The notes beneath the pieces are model-generated. The model was not told where the DNA came from and searched no databases. It saw only the letters and a list, made by a program, of their open reading frames with translations. Both the position numbers and the translations under genes were made by a program. 64,000 nt of DNA from Ramularia collo-cygni (Eukaryota > Ascomycota > Dothideomycetes > Mycosphaerellales > Mycosphaerellaceae): contig NW_019716256.1 in the NCBI RefSeq assembly GCF_900074925.1, positions 1,768,433 through 1,832,432 on the forward strand, read 5' to 3'. Shown in pieces: positions 1 to 11,506 of this stretch; the stretch's first letter is position 1; every line of letters begins with the position of its first letter.

Positions 1-1942
1 CGTCGCTGAAGGATTTTCCTACAAAGTCCATTTTAACCATTGGCCGTGACATGCCTGTCATATAAACAGCTTGGACACTTGCGGAGTGGAGAGGGGAAGA
101 ATATGTGGGGTTAGTCCGTGTCGAAACGGGCTTGGTGAGTTCAAAGTGGTCGCGAGAATAATCGCGAGAGTAATCCCGGATCCGACAGTCGACGCCATGA
201 CGGCATCAAAGACTTTTGTGGTCAGTAAAGGATTGTGCAGCACATGTCATGTGTTTACACGAGCCTATAGTGCATGTGGCTAGGTTAATATAGCTCTCGA
301 TCGTGGGGGTTTCTTTCAATATTTCGATGAACTGCGGAATGACCAATGTACAACAATGCCCGTGGAGGAGGATCGTGACTTTCTCTCGCTTGTACCTCTC
401 CCGAGGAGGCGAGTCTTGGCATCCTCTAGATTGCGGGAGCCACAACATCATCCTTGCACGCACGCGACACAGCCTGCTGAATAAAGCCATCCATGACAGG
501 TCTTCTCCACCGCAACTTATGCCTTTGGGCCGGCTCTTCGTATAACTAAGTATACAGAGACTAAAAGTCATGGCCGCCGGATGAGACGCCTGCGAAGAGA
601 TCCAAGCCTGTATCCCCGCTACACATCATTTCTATATGGATCCCCACACTCAATTTCCATTGCACAGCGGTAATCACGAATCTTGACCGCCGGTCGCAGC
701 TGACGGTCGTGGCTCGGGACTGTGGAAGGTCACAGACTACATGCTTGGGTACTTTGTCCACGTGCGTCAATAATTGACACGGCCATGCTATCTGTTTCTA
801 CAGCCAGGGGCTTTATTTGAAGAGGCTGTCAGCTGAGTCTCAAGACAGAAACGTACTCTCAGCATGACGCAATAATATGATAAGCATGCCACATTGACTT
901 GGTCCAACAACAGACATCTACTCAAATATTCTCGCTCATCGCTCAAGGCATATCCGCGTACTATGAACGACCTGAGCTTCCCGGCCTACATCCCGCCTCC
1001 AACTCACCAGGCCACTTTAATAAACGTGCCGATCGTAGCGGATTATAGATCTAACAATGGCGAGGCCAGTTCTTCTATTTCTCGAGTTTGAATCAACAAT
1101 GAGCATACGAAGAGTATTGATATCCTCCCCCGCTCTCTTCAATACTGACATTAAAAGCAGGTCGGAAGCCCTCGAGGCACTTATTTATGCCCACCCCTTT
1201 TTCTTTCGACGTAAGTTCTCTCGCTCTGTATTTACAAATTGATAAGCAGAGTAAGTTCAAACTGTTTATGGAATTTCGAGATGACGACGTTCGTACATGC
1301 CATTTTCATCGACCTACAAGCAAAAGCATGTGAAGTTGATCGCGATTGCCCATTTCTTAACTGGAATCGTACTAGGTAGTACATGTAGTCAATGGGATTA
1401 ACGCTTGATGCAATGACGTTGATGCTGATGTCAGCTACTGTATAAAATGCCCTTCTCCAACGGTGTTGGGACAGTAAGTCACATGCCTACGTCCTTCTCG
1501 GAACCTTGAAGTCCCAGCCCGGTTTATCAAGGAAATTTTTAACTTGGCTTACCCAAGCACGGTGTTGGCTGTAGACAGACGCTTGATTGCGCTGGCGGAT
1601 CGACAGCATGAAGTGCAAGCTTCATATGTCGGAGAGACTCTCTTCTGGGTTGATCCTCATTCACTGCTTGAGCTCCCACATACAGTCGAGCTTGGATCCC
1701 TGGATGCTTTGACGCGTGCATGATACCAAGTCAACCTCCTTGTTCGTAAGTTCAGAGCAATCGATCGACTTCTTACTAGACCATCGCTTGTGAGCGAAAG
1801 AAACCTTGTAAGCTACCAATTTCAATCCATTCGGTGTTTACGGTGACTCCAACAATCTATCATACACCATCATGATGATCGTACAATTTATCTCAGACCC
1901 ACTTACACACAATGAAAGAAACCTTCTCACACGAAAGCACAC
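1..1942. other. no gene recognised
   Basis: Open frames here are short, overlap on both strands and show no domain, signal peptide or splice pattern that I can support. The stretch lies downstream of the transporter gene's stop codon. I see no obvious repeat in it. Confidence 0.5.
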
Positions 1943-3760
1943 TCAAGGTTCACACTGCGCAGGCTTAGGTAAATCGCCCCCCTTCTCCGCTCTCCAATGT
2001 TGACTTCGATACCTCAGCATCAAAACCGCACTTCCCACCACCACCAAATCCAACAACCCCAACCCAGTAAAGAACCAACCAATCCCAATCTTCCTACTCA
2101 ACACAGGAGTCAAAATAGCACCAATAGCACCCGCAGGGTTCCGTAGCATATTCCCCAACGCAACCGCTCCAGCAGCTTGTTGTGGCACACATTCCGTCAG
2201 ATAAGCCGTCGAACAGACAAATACCCAACTCGTCCCGAAGCCCGTGATGAAAGTCGATACCAGAACAGCCGCGGGGTGATATTCCCGTTGGATGAACCAG
2301 CCATACATCATCGTTCCCGTAGCACAGATCACCACTCCCCAGATTTGATCCACGAGTCTCACTTCCGGATCCACTTCGTCCGTCTCGGAGGCTTTGGCGA
2401 GATTGTTCCGACGAATATCAATGATTCTTCCTCCCGTGAGGGATCCTAGAATCAATGCTATGCCCGAGGAAATATATGATGCTCCCACGGCCGCGGAACT
2501 CCAATTGTAGACGCCTTCGAGACTTCGGGGTAGGTTGACCGCGATGCAGAAATATGCGGCGTAGATGAATGCCGTGTCGAAAGCTGCGAGACCTATGGGA
2601 GGGTAGCGGAAGAGTTTCCAGTAGCCTAGTAGAGTGGGTTTTGGGGGTGGGGGACCTCGTTCTTCGAGTGGTGCTTTTTCCGTCGCTAGTAGAGGCGGCC
2701 AGATGAACCATGTGGATTTTTCGGCGTGGATTCTACCGTTGCCGACTCGACAGCGGAGAGTCTCGGGGAGGGTGAAGACTACTACTATCCATACCACCGA
2801 GCCAAGTAGAGCTTGCAGTGGGAATTAGCATGGTTGTTGTTAGATACATGCTTCGCTATGGTCTATGACCTTACCTAAAAATCCGAAANTCCACCTCCAA
2901 GATGCCCCGGCCAGAGGACCCCCTATGACCGGCCCGAAGACAGGTCCCAGATTGGGCCCGAGTAGATAGTAAGACATGCATCTACCGCGATGCTCTGGCT
3001 CAGTTAACTGGGAAATGCTTGTCAGAGTACAACTCTCAAGAAAAAAGGGGGGAAAGGGGGTAAAAAGATGTACATCTGCCACAGTTCCAGCTCCCATGGC
3101 CACGACTGCAGCGGAACCAAAAGCTTGTAGAATTCGCAAAAAGAGGAGCGCTTCGTAATTCGCCGGGAGAGCTGTGATGAGAATATTGGCTCCAATGTAC
3201 ATTGCCAGCGAGATGATGTAGATGGGTCGTCGACCTAGGTAATCGGAGAAACTGGTCCAGAAGAGTGGCTGTAAAAACAAGGGCGTCAAAGTCAGTTATG
3301 CACAATCTTAACCTCAACAAGATAAGAATGTCGGAGAGGATATTCGGATTAGACGTACTGCGAATGCAAAAACAATCATAAAAGTAGCAACAGTAGCATT
3401 GATCGCCGTAGCTCCAACTCCAAATGCTTGCTGAAGAACAGACAGAGCAGGCAAGTAGATGTTACTAGCAAGAGGAGCGAAGAAAGCGGCAATCGTGACG
3501 ATGGCAAGAACATATCTTCGTCGGTTTCGGCTCAGGGCACAATAGGGCTGTTTGGAGCCTTCCTCTTTCGCTTCTTCCACTTTGACATCCTTATTAACGG
3601 TGAGTGTGGAGGGTGAAGGTAACTGGAGTTTTTCGAAATTCGAGGAGCGGTCACTCATGTCTGTGTAGAATGAATCGATTCTTTCGAGATATGTTGAGGA
3701 GGTTTCGACTTTTTCGAGATCGGAGGCGTCACTCATGTCTGAGGGGGTGGTGGAGGACAT
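1943..3760 (-). CDS. MFS transporter, DHA1-type drug/polyamine exporter
   Basis: Proton-antiport type plasma-membrane transporter of the major facilitator superfamily. I read four exons: 3760-3359, 3268-3074, 3007-2875 and 2811-1943, giving 532 residues. All introns have GT..AG ends and the phases agree. The first 75 or so residues are a Ser/Thr-rich cytoplasmic tail. Membrane segment 1 ends in NIYLPAL near residue 105. A loop 2-3 motif (SDYLGRRPIY) follows near residue 140, and a glycine/proline-rich motif C (GPNLGPVFGPVIGGPLAG) lies near 220, which is typical of DHA1 antiporters. A cytoplasmic loop with PETLR precedes the second six-helix half. The closest types I know are fungal Qdr/Tpo/Flu1-like carriers, but the substrate cannot be read from sequence. 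An N at 2889 falls in the WRW-x-F stretch and does not break the frame. Confidence 0.9.
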
Positions 3761-5846
3761 TTTTGTGAAGTTGGGTTTGTAACTTGGGAATCTTTCGGGA
3801 GAGGAGAGTATACATACTTTTATACCCTGCGAGGAGTCTGGCAGATGAGTTTACGATTCGCTCATGGGTTATTGTCAGCTCGAGTGTTGGTTTGTATGAG
3901 GTACATGCAGTTGTGAAGACATGCGCAAGGTATATGCATGTCCACTGTCGGTGACGCGATATCTTACCTACACTTGAGGCCTGGGGGTTCGTTCCGAGCA
4001 TCATATGCTGAAGATCACATTTTATATCACTGTGACCTTCACTATCATGCCAGAAATCCATTCCTCGCAGTCTGTGAAGATGATGTACCGTTACTATTGA
4101 TTTTCACTACGTAGCCTCAAGTCAGATTGTTTTCCTCCTCGTTCAGGTCTCATTCAGATGTTAGATCCTAGCCTAGAGGGTTGATAGTGCCCAAAGCTCA
4201 AGAATAGAGTGAGCAGCCCAAAGGTTGATCGCAAGGCGTACGACATCGAAGGTTGTCAAAAAAGCTTACAGTGCCGTGTGCCGTTTACCTTCCCCTGTCG
4301 TATCACACGGGAGTTTAAGCAATTGACGGAAATCACCGTCGACGACGAAATGCGGTCTGGGGATAAGTGTGGGGGGAGGGGACGAGGTCGGAACGTGGCG
4401 CTCATTCTTTGGACTGCATGTGAAGAACACGACCGATGCTAGGGTGGGTCAGGAAGCTCGATGGATTCCCTCATCAAGATTCCTCTCAATTTGTAAACCC
4501 CCAACAGCAGGGCCTCAGGCTGAACATTCCTGGAATACCTTAATCCCAATGGACCACCCACTCACCACTTTAGGAAATTCAAAATCTGGAACCAAGGTTG
4601 ACCCCTGTCGAGTCGGAAGTATAACCAAGATTGTGATTGGTTGTTGTCTCTGCTGTCAATGGCCAAAACCAATTAGCGCGATATGCGTGTCTGCCTGGGG
4701 CTTCTATACCGGATTTTTAGGTGTTTCAGATTTCTGGAGGTAGGGAAGCTGACGGCATGTGCAATCGTAGGTAGGTAGTTACCACGCCTTTTAAGCTTTT
4801 GACAGTACAGTACATCTTCGTATCCACAGACTGAGTGGAGAAGGTGCAGAAAGCTCCTTTACCCTCGTACAACGCATCAGAGATAAGAGAACGCGGATAG
4901 ATTCATTCAACAGGAACCCCTTGCTTTCACTAACAGACACAAGTAGCACATACGCAATGCTGAAGAAACAATGAATAAGGCCCATTGCAAAGTCCAATCC
5001 ATCGTCTCACCTACATGTAGTCAGCAGTATTACCATGCAAGCATCGCGTGCATCACGTCACATTTCGCAACCTGCTACGTTGCAGATGATGTCGAATCCA
5101 TTGACACATGTATCTCGCAAAACTCATCCCAGCAACGCATCCCTCCCCAAACCACGCTACAGCCCAAACTTACGACAAACAAGCCAGCCATTCACATCCT
5201 TTTCTCATCANCCGGTGAGTGAGTACCTCTCCTCAACAGCTGGAGCCACGTTCTCNCAGCATACATGTCTGAAAATTCTCACATGGCCAACTGCGGAGCA
5301 ACTCAATCGAAATCTTAGATTAGAAGGGTTGTCCAAACAGCGAAGCGATACATGCAACGTGCTGCCCCATTTGTCGGAAGTAGTGTAGTTTCGAGGCAGG
5401 GGATTATGTGCTCGTTGATCTTAGGTGCGCTTGCATCATCGTGCTCACTTGTTGAGCTTGTCGAGATTCCTCCATGTGTGTGTGTGTGGTGGGTGAAAAG
5501 CATCTCGGTGGAAGACTTATGAATGTCGCGCAAAGAGGGGCGGAAAATGTGCATACCCTGACCAGCCGAACATTCACTTCCCCTAGAAGAAAAGATCTGT
5601 GGAATGCCCGATAATTTCCCGAGGATGTTTGGTATGAGATAGACTCGACCTCCAACGTGGAAAAGTGACTCCTATTGACTTCCTTGCCATGCCGTGTAAA
5701 ATCCATCTCGTCTCCGGGTTAACACTCTCATGACGATTCACACCTCGCTCATCACAACACCTTCTACCGCAGCCCGAGAGCGGCACAAAGAATATGAGTT
5801 TCGCTGTCAATTCACCACCCATCCATCCAAACATACAGTGAATGCA
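3761..5846. other. intergenic, no gene recognised
   Basis: About 2.1 kb between the start of the transporter gene and the 3' end of the TRAPPC12-like gene. The open frames are short, mutually overlapping and without recognisable domains. A (TG)n run lies near 5475-5487. The right half is rich in short T/A tracts. Nothing else can be supported. Confidence 0.5.
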
Positions 5847-6977
5847 TCAAAGTTTAAACTCCCCAGCCGAGCGTTCCCATCCTCCACTCTCAGGCCCAGG
5901 CTCCCTAGCCGCACACTTCTGAATGAAACCTCCCTTCCCCTCGCCCCCCCTTTCCGTGCCAAGAAGTTCATAGAGCGTGCAGAGATTAAACAGCAGCGTC
6001 GGAAAGATGGGTCCTCGCGCCGCAAGATCCTCCAGCACATTTTTCGCAGAAGTAATTTGACCAGTATACAACAAAGTGACAGCGGCATTCTGAGCGAAAA
6101 GGTCAAGACTATGGAGGGAGGGAGATTCAGCGATGAGATTTTGCAGGGTTTGGGCGGCGGCGGAGTAGTCGCCGTCGGAGATTTGGAGGAGAGAGGAGAA
6201 TTGGGCTTTGTGGAGAGGAGAGGAGAGGGCAGCGGCTGTTTGGCGAGCGCCGGCGATATCTCCGACGCGGATGCGGAGGAGAGATTTTCGATGGGCTAGT
6301 TCTTCTGCGTCTACTNCGACCAGAGTGTCGAGATGTCGAGTGGCGGTCTCTAGCTCTCCCATTTCGACCAGCGCATCACAGACTCGTAGACCGAGATCGA
6401 GCAGATTATCGCTCCAGAGATTGATGGCGGGAGTGTCGGCAGTGGCNCGGGCTTGGCGGAGATGCGATCGGGCTTCTGCGGCCAGAGCGTACAGCGACAT
6501 GATTCCTCTACGCCCGCCATCGGGAGCTCCGATGGATTGAAGACGGACGAGGAGGAGGCGGAGGTCCCACGGGATGGCGGACAAGGATTCTGGGGGAGCT
6601 CGGGCGAGGAAAGATTCGAGGGGCTGAGCTTCGGCGGCTGCTATGTCGGGGCGCTGGATGAGGATGAGGCAGGCCAAACGCGTATAGAAGAGTTGGAGGA
6701 TGTTCAACGTGGCGATCGGGTCACACTGGAGTAAGGAGCGGGCGGCGGAATCTGCGGCGCGGCGGAAATGCCCTCCCGCCAACAGTTGAGGGAGTGGGGT
6801 GTCGGGTGCGGGCCGATGGTTGGAGGTGAGAAAGGCGTTGGGAATGTCANCGGTGGGGAGTGGGTGGTATATGCGAGCATCTTGGAGGAATTGCACGTGA
6901 ATCCTTGGGGTTTCTTGTTTTGGAGGGAGTGGTGGTGGTGAGGATGTGGTCGTCGGACTAGGCACACATTCCAACAT
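5847..6977 (-). CDS. TRAPPC12-like trafficking complex subunit
   Basis: Probable subunit 12 of the transport protein particle (TRAPP III type) complex, acting in ER-Golgi and autophagy-related membrane traffic. A single exon of 376 residues. An in-frame TGA directly precedes the ATG at 6977, so the start is firm unless an upstream exon exists. After a proline-rich N-terminus, the protein is a run of helical pairs that look like tetratricopeptide repeats, clearest at about residues 190-340 (GELETATRHLDTLV, GDYSAAAQTLQNLIAESP, GQITSAKNVLEDLAARGP). The stretch FPTLLFNLCTLYELL near the end is characteristic of the family. Three N bases fall inside codons without breaking the frame. It is divergent from ILV2 with about 450 bases between the starts. 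Confidence 0.75.
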   Translation of the reverse strand: MLECVPSPTTTSSPPPLPPKQETPRIHVQFLQDARIYHPLPTXDIPNAFLTSNHRPAPDTPLPQLLAGGHFRRAADSAARSLLQCDPIATLNILQLFYTRLACLILIQRPDIAAAEAQPLESFLARAPPESLSAIPWDLRLLLVRLQSIGAPDGGRRGIMSLYALAAEARSHLRQAXATADTPAINLWSDNLLDLGLRVCDALVEMGELETATRHLDTLVXVDAEELAHRKSLLRIRVGDIAGARQTAAALSSPLHKAQFSSLLQISDGDYSAAAQTLQNLIAESPSLHSLDLFAQNAAVTLLYTGQITSAKNVLEDLAARGPIFPTLLFNLCTLYELLGTERGGEGKGGFIQKCAAREPGPESGGWERSAGEFKL

Positions 6978-7426
6978 TCAGCGGGTGAAGATGGTCCCAA
7001 TAGAGGAGGAAGAAGATCTCACTCATTATCATCATCATTATCATCATCTAGTGGGCCTCGCTCGGCTGGTTGNGGGATGGAATGCGAAATGTTTCGACCA
7101 TGCCGCCGTCCACCTTCCATCTCATTCATTTCTGGGAGAGATGTAGCTATCATGGATGTTTGCTGCATGTCGCTAAGGTAACGTTAGGTAGTGGAGTCGG
7201 ACCCTCCCGATCCACCTCCACAGGGCGCACAGCCTCCGATGTCGCATGCAATGCTTGTCGATCGTTCGGCTTGGCGAGGCCGAGAACAAGCGGAGATTCT
7301 TCTTGGGATGGATTGATGGACGGATGTGACTGTGATGTGACTCCAACAACTACAGTACACTGCACTGCACCTCACTCTCCTCTCCCCTCCCTCTCCTCCA
7401 CCTCATTATCCCCGCCGACATTGCGC
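6978..7426. promoter_or_regulatory. divergent promoter of TRAPPC12-like gene and ILV2
   Basis: This 449-base gap separates two divergent starts. It contains an ATC/ATT repeat near 7018-7050 and a pyrimidine-rich stretch at 7370-7415 just before the ILV2 start, as is common in fungal core promoters. Starts of transcription cannot be placed from sequence. Confidence 0.5.
7338..7343 (+). promoter_or_regulatory. TGACTC, possible Gcn4/CPC1-type site
   Basis: TGACTC lies 84 bases before the chosen ILV2 start. This is the core of the site bound by the general amino-acid control activator (Gcn4 in yeast, CpcA/CPC1 in filamentous fungi), which regulates ILV genes. A six-base match can arise by chance, so this rests mostly on the fitting context. 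Confidence 0.3.
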
Positions 7427-9620
7427 ATGAGCTCCATCATGTTGCAATCGCACGCGGCCAAGAGGGCCCTTCAATCCCTTCCCAGACGCCGCCCATTCTC
7501 CACCACCCCATCCCCAGCTGCCATTTCGCCCTACCGACCCGGATCCCAACAAACACAATCCACACAGTCCGCCCGACGTAATGTCTCGGACACGGCATCA
7601 CGGCCTGCGCAGGCAGCCACGGCGACCCAGACACAACGAACCGTGCCCAGTCCTGCCTTCAATCGCGAAATGGACCCCAAACCACAGCCTCTGCAGCCAT
7701 TCCGCCAGCCCGAAATGGATCACAGCTTTGTGGGCATGAAGGGTGGAGAAATCTTTCACGAGATGATGTTGCGGCATAACGTCAAGCACGTCTGTGAGTT
7801 GCGATCCAAGACAATACACAAAACAGTCATATCTTTATGAGGAATTACAACGCTAACACATCACTCCTCCAGTCGGCTACCCCGGAGGCGCCATTCTCCC
7901 CGTCTTCGATGCCATCTACAACAGCCCGCACTTTGACTTTATCCTCCCCCGACACGAGCAGGGCGCCGGACACATGGCCGAGGGTTATGCGCGTGCGTCG
8001 GGCAAATGTGGCGTGGTGATTGTTACCTCGGGACCCGGGGCCACCAACACCATCACTCCCATGCAGGATGCCCTCATGGATGGAACTCCCATGGTTGTCT
8101 TTTGTGGACAGGTACCAACTTCGGCCATTGGTTCCGATGCCTTCCAAGAAGCCGATACCATCGGCATCTCCAGAGCATGCACCAAGTGGAATGTCATGGT
8201 CAAGAACATTGCCGAACTCCCCAGACGCATTAACGAGGCGTTTGAGATTGCCACCTCGGGCAGACCAGGTCCTGTCTTGGTCGATTTGCCCAAGGATGTC
8301 ACGGGCGGAACTCTGCAACGTCCCATTCCCATGACTTCAACCCTCCCATCCCATCCATCCGCCGCGACCGTCGCAGCACGCGAATTGTCCGTCAAGCAGC
8401 TGGACGGCAGCATTCGCCGATCCGCAGACCTCATCAACATGGCCAAGAAGCCCGTCGTCTACGCCGGACAGGGAGTTCTCGGTCACCCCGATGGCCCCAA
8501 GTTCTTGAAGGAGCTTTCCGAAAAGGCCCAGATCCCCGTGACAACCACCCTGCAAGGTCTGGGTGCGTTTGATGAACTCGACTCGAAATCTCTCCACATG
8601 CTTGGTATGCACGGTTCCGCGTTTGCCAACATGGCCATCCAAGAAGCCGATTTGGTGATTGCGTTGGGTGCACGATTCGACGATCGTATCACCGGGCACG
8701 TTCCACGATTCGCCCCTCAGGCACGTCTGGCCGCAGCCGAAGGTCGCGGTGGTATCATCCACTTTGACATTCAACCCAAGAACATCAACAAAGTCGTGCA
8801 AGCGACCGAGGCGGTCGAGGGAGATGTCACTGCCAACTTGGCCCTTCTCCTCCCACACATCAACACTGTTCAGGAGTCAGACAGAGGAGACTGGTTTGGA
8901 CAGATCGCTGCGTGGAAGGAGCGATTCCCCTGGGCCTACGAGAAGGAAGATGGTCCAGATGGAGCCATCAAGCCACAAACCGTCATTTCCGCCCTCTCCG
9001 ACCTCTGTGCCGACCGCAAGGAGGAAACCATCATCGCAACTGGTGTCGGTCAACATCAAATGTGGACCGCCCAACATTTCCGATGGCGTTCCCCTCGCAC
9101 CATGATCACCTCGGGGGGTCTCGGAACCATGGGCTACGGTCTTCCCGCGGCCATTGGAGCCAAAGTTGCCATGCCGGACAAACTCGTCATCGACATTGAC
9201 GGCGATGCCTCCTTCCTCATGACCCAAACCGAACTCAGCACCGCCGCCGAATTCGGCATCGGCGTCAAAGTGCTCGTGTTGAACAACGAAGAGCAGGGCA
9301 TGGTCACGCAATGGCAATCCCTCTTCTACAACGACCGCTTCTCCCACACCCATCAACGAAACCCGGATTTCGTCAAACTTTCCGAAGCCATGCACGTTCC
9401 CGCCCGCAGGACCACCAAACTCGCGGATCTCAAGGCGGATCTGGAGTGGTTGACCGTCGGGTCGGGTCCGGGACCGGCTTTCTTGGAGGTTAAGGTCGAT
9501 CAAAAGGTCCCCGTCTTGCCCATGGTTCCTGGCGGCAGCGCGTTGCATGAGTTTTTGGTGTATGATGAGAAGAAGGAAAAGGAGCGAAGAAAGCAGACAA
9601 AGGAGAGGTCGGGGCGGTGA
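7427..9620 (+). CDS. ILV2: acetolactate synthase catalytic subunit, mitochondrial
   Basis: Thiamine-diphosphate enzyme that makes acetolactate and acetohydroxybutyrate, the first shared step of valine, leucine and isoleucine synthesis, in mitochondria. Two exons, 7427-7793 and 7873-9620, with a GTGAGT..CAG intron of 79 nt, give 704 residues (fungal ILV2 proteins are a little under 700). The N-terminal 70 or so residues are rich in Arg, Ser and Ala and look like a mitochondrial presequence (SLPRRRPFSTTPS). The ThDP-activating Glu lies in RHEQGAGHMAEGYARASG, an FAD/ThDP segment in GARFDDR, and the metal/ThDP motif in DGDASFLMT followed by NNEEQGMVTQWQ. A second ATG at 7439 is an alternative start. 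The Pro in GQVP and the Trp in TQWQ, two classic herbicide-contact positions, are both unchanged. Confidence 0.96.
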
Positions 9621-10113
9621 TTCTTTCAAGATTAATTGATCGATACTGATCGATTGATTGATGGAAAGCTGGATGGAAGGATATCGTCCACGGATGACTT
9701 CTTCTTGCAAAAAAACATCATCTCTGCATGGCGTTATTAATGGCGTGGATACCTTTTTAGCATGTTTACATTTCTGTTAACTCGATCGACTGGGGCGTCT
9801 TGAAAAACGGAGGCCCGTCTTCTCTGTACATTGTTGTGTTGTGGGTAAGGGAGTGGGATGGGAACCCCTGACAGTCATCTGAGAAGAAGAAGAAGAGGAA
9901 GAAAAGAAATGGTCTCTCGTTCTTGGGTCTGTTTTGTATGTAGGTACGGTAGTAGATACCTATCTACATGAGAGAAAGAAGGATAGAAAGAAAGAAACCT
10001 TTTTGAGTTCTCCTCTCCATCAAAGTATTCTTCCTTTCTCGGAGATGATCCTTCACATTAGTTCCCACCAGAACTATTCAATCTCGACTAAAAAAAATCT
10101 GCACTATCAGACT
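9621..10113. other. convergent intergenic region
   Basis: The 3' ends of ILV2 (+) and the polyketide synthase (-) face each other across 493 bases. The region is purine-rich (GAAGAAGAAGAAGAGG near 9881) and holds no gene that I can support. It presumably contains both polyadenylation regions. Confidence 0.5.
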
Positions 10114-11506
10114 TCAAAATGCCGCATCCAGCTCAGATCCCGGTGTTTCCGACTCACGACATCGCCTGAGTAGAGCCATCTCAATCGCCAAACCAGGACC
10201 AAACGAAGTTGCAACGACATGATCACTTCCCCTCCCCATCAATCTCAATTGATCAAGCACCATCAACACCGCCGGGGAAGAACTATTACCTTTAGTCCGG
10301 TAAATTTCTCGTGTGGCTCGGAGTTGATGCTCGCTCAAGTCCAACATTTTCTTGACGCCTTCGATGATGGCTTTCCCACCGGGATGTAATGCCCAATCGA
10401 AATCACTCTTCCTCATCAGACCGTTGCTGAAGTGGGCCGAGTAGTCTGGTACTATACTATCAAACATGGGTTCGACGGCCTGTTTGACCAAATTCGGGAC
10501 ATCTCGTGCCAGAACAGTTCGATTTCCTACAACCAGTCAATCAACGATCCCACCGACTTCAACTCGACGAAAAGAAAAGAAAACTCACCATAAGGATCCG
10601 CATAAAAACTCATCCGATCAACCGTATCGGGTATAATAGAATTCCCCCACTCCACCAATTCAAACAGCGGCGTAATCCCCTCTCCCATTCCAATCCCATT
10701 GCAAAGCACAAAAGCAGCCGCCCCATCCGAAAACAAAACCCCAGCAACCCCAACCTCCTCCTCCCCCCCAATTTTCTCCACAGCAGCAGCAGCAGCAAGT
10801 TCACTCCTAACCCCAAGCGTACAAAGCTCACAAGCAAACCCCAAAACTCTCGCCGGCCTACCCCTCGCCTCCGCCCCAGCAGCAACTTGCGCCGCAGCCC
10901 TCAAAATCGCTAACCCGCCCGCACAACCAACTCCATGTAATAACATCCTATCCACAGATTCTCTCAAGCCTAGGGCGCGATTTACGAGAACGTCGTAGCC
11001 GGGATTTCCTTGGTTTGTGCAGGTTACTGCTATTGTGTGGGTTATTTCGTGGGATTGGAGGGTTGATTCGAGGAGGGCGGCTTGGGCGGCTTGGAGGGTT
11101 AGGGATACGCCGTGGGTGCGGAAGAATTCGTCTTGGTGGGTTATTGTTGGGGGGGTCGGGTGGGTGCCGAAACTTCCTGGAGAAGAGTAGGGGTTTATTG
11201 AGGAGCGGGTTTGGATTTCGGTTGAGAGGTTTATGCGGAGGAGTTTTGAGATTCTGTTCTCACACATATGTCTGTTAGTTGGAATCTGGTGATGATGATG
11301 GTGATGATGGCGAGGAGGAGGAAAAGGAGGAGGAGGAAGTGTGTGTACCCTGGAGATGAAACGTCGTAGAATTTCCTGGCGATGTTTTCGAAATCTGAAG
11401 GGGTGAGAGTATAGGGAGGGAATTGTGATGCTAGGCCTGTGATCCAGAGACGTGGTGGAGTGTGATGGGTAGGGTTGGTTTTTGATTGGTTTGTTTGTGT
11501 TGCCAT
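10114..11506 (-). CDS. type III polyketide synthase (chalcone-synthase superfamily)
   Basis: Homodimeric iterative ketosynthase that condenses malonyl-CoA onto an acyl-CoA starter. Fungal members make alkylresorcinols or alkylpyrones. Three exons, 11506-11349, 11253-10589 and 10526-10114, give 411 residues in consistent phase. The nucleophilic Cys is at about residue 163 (LLHGVGCAGG). The catalytic His is probably the one in FDWALHPGGKA, and the Asn is in the TKGNSSSP loop, so the Cys-His-Asn triad is complete. N-terminal IETRSS-like residues (EIQTRSS) also fit. No tailoring genes flank it, so it does not look like part of a cluster. Third-position use changes sharply near 10990, from G-poor to G-rich on the plus strand. 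The starter specificity cannot be predicted. Confidence 0.93.

Noticed and set aside
7845..9710. long minus-strand frames opposite ILV2
   Set aside because: Shadows of a strongly codon-biased gene; the plus strand has a complete, conserved enzyme.
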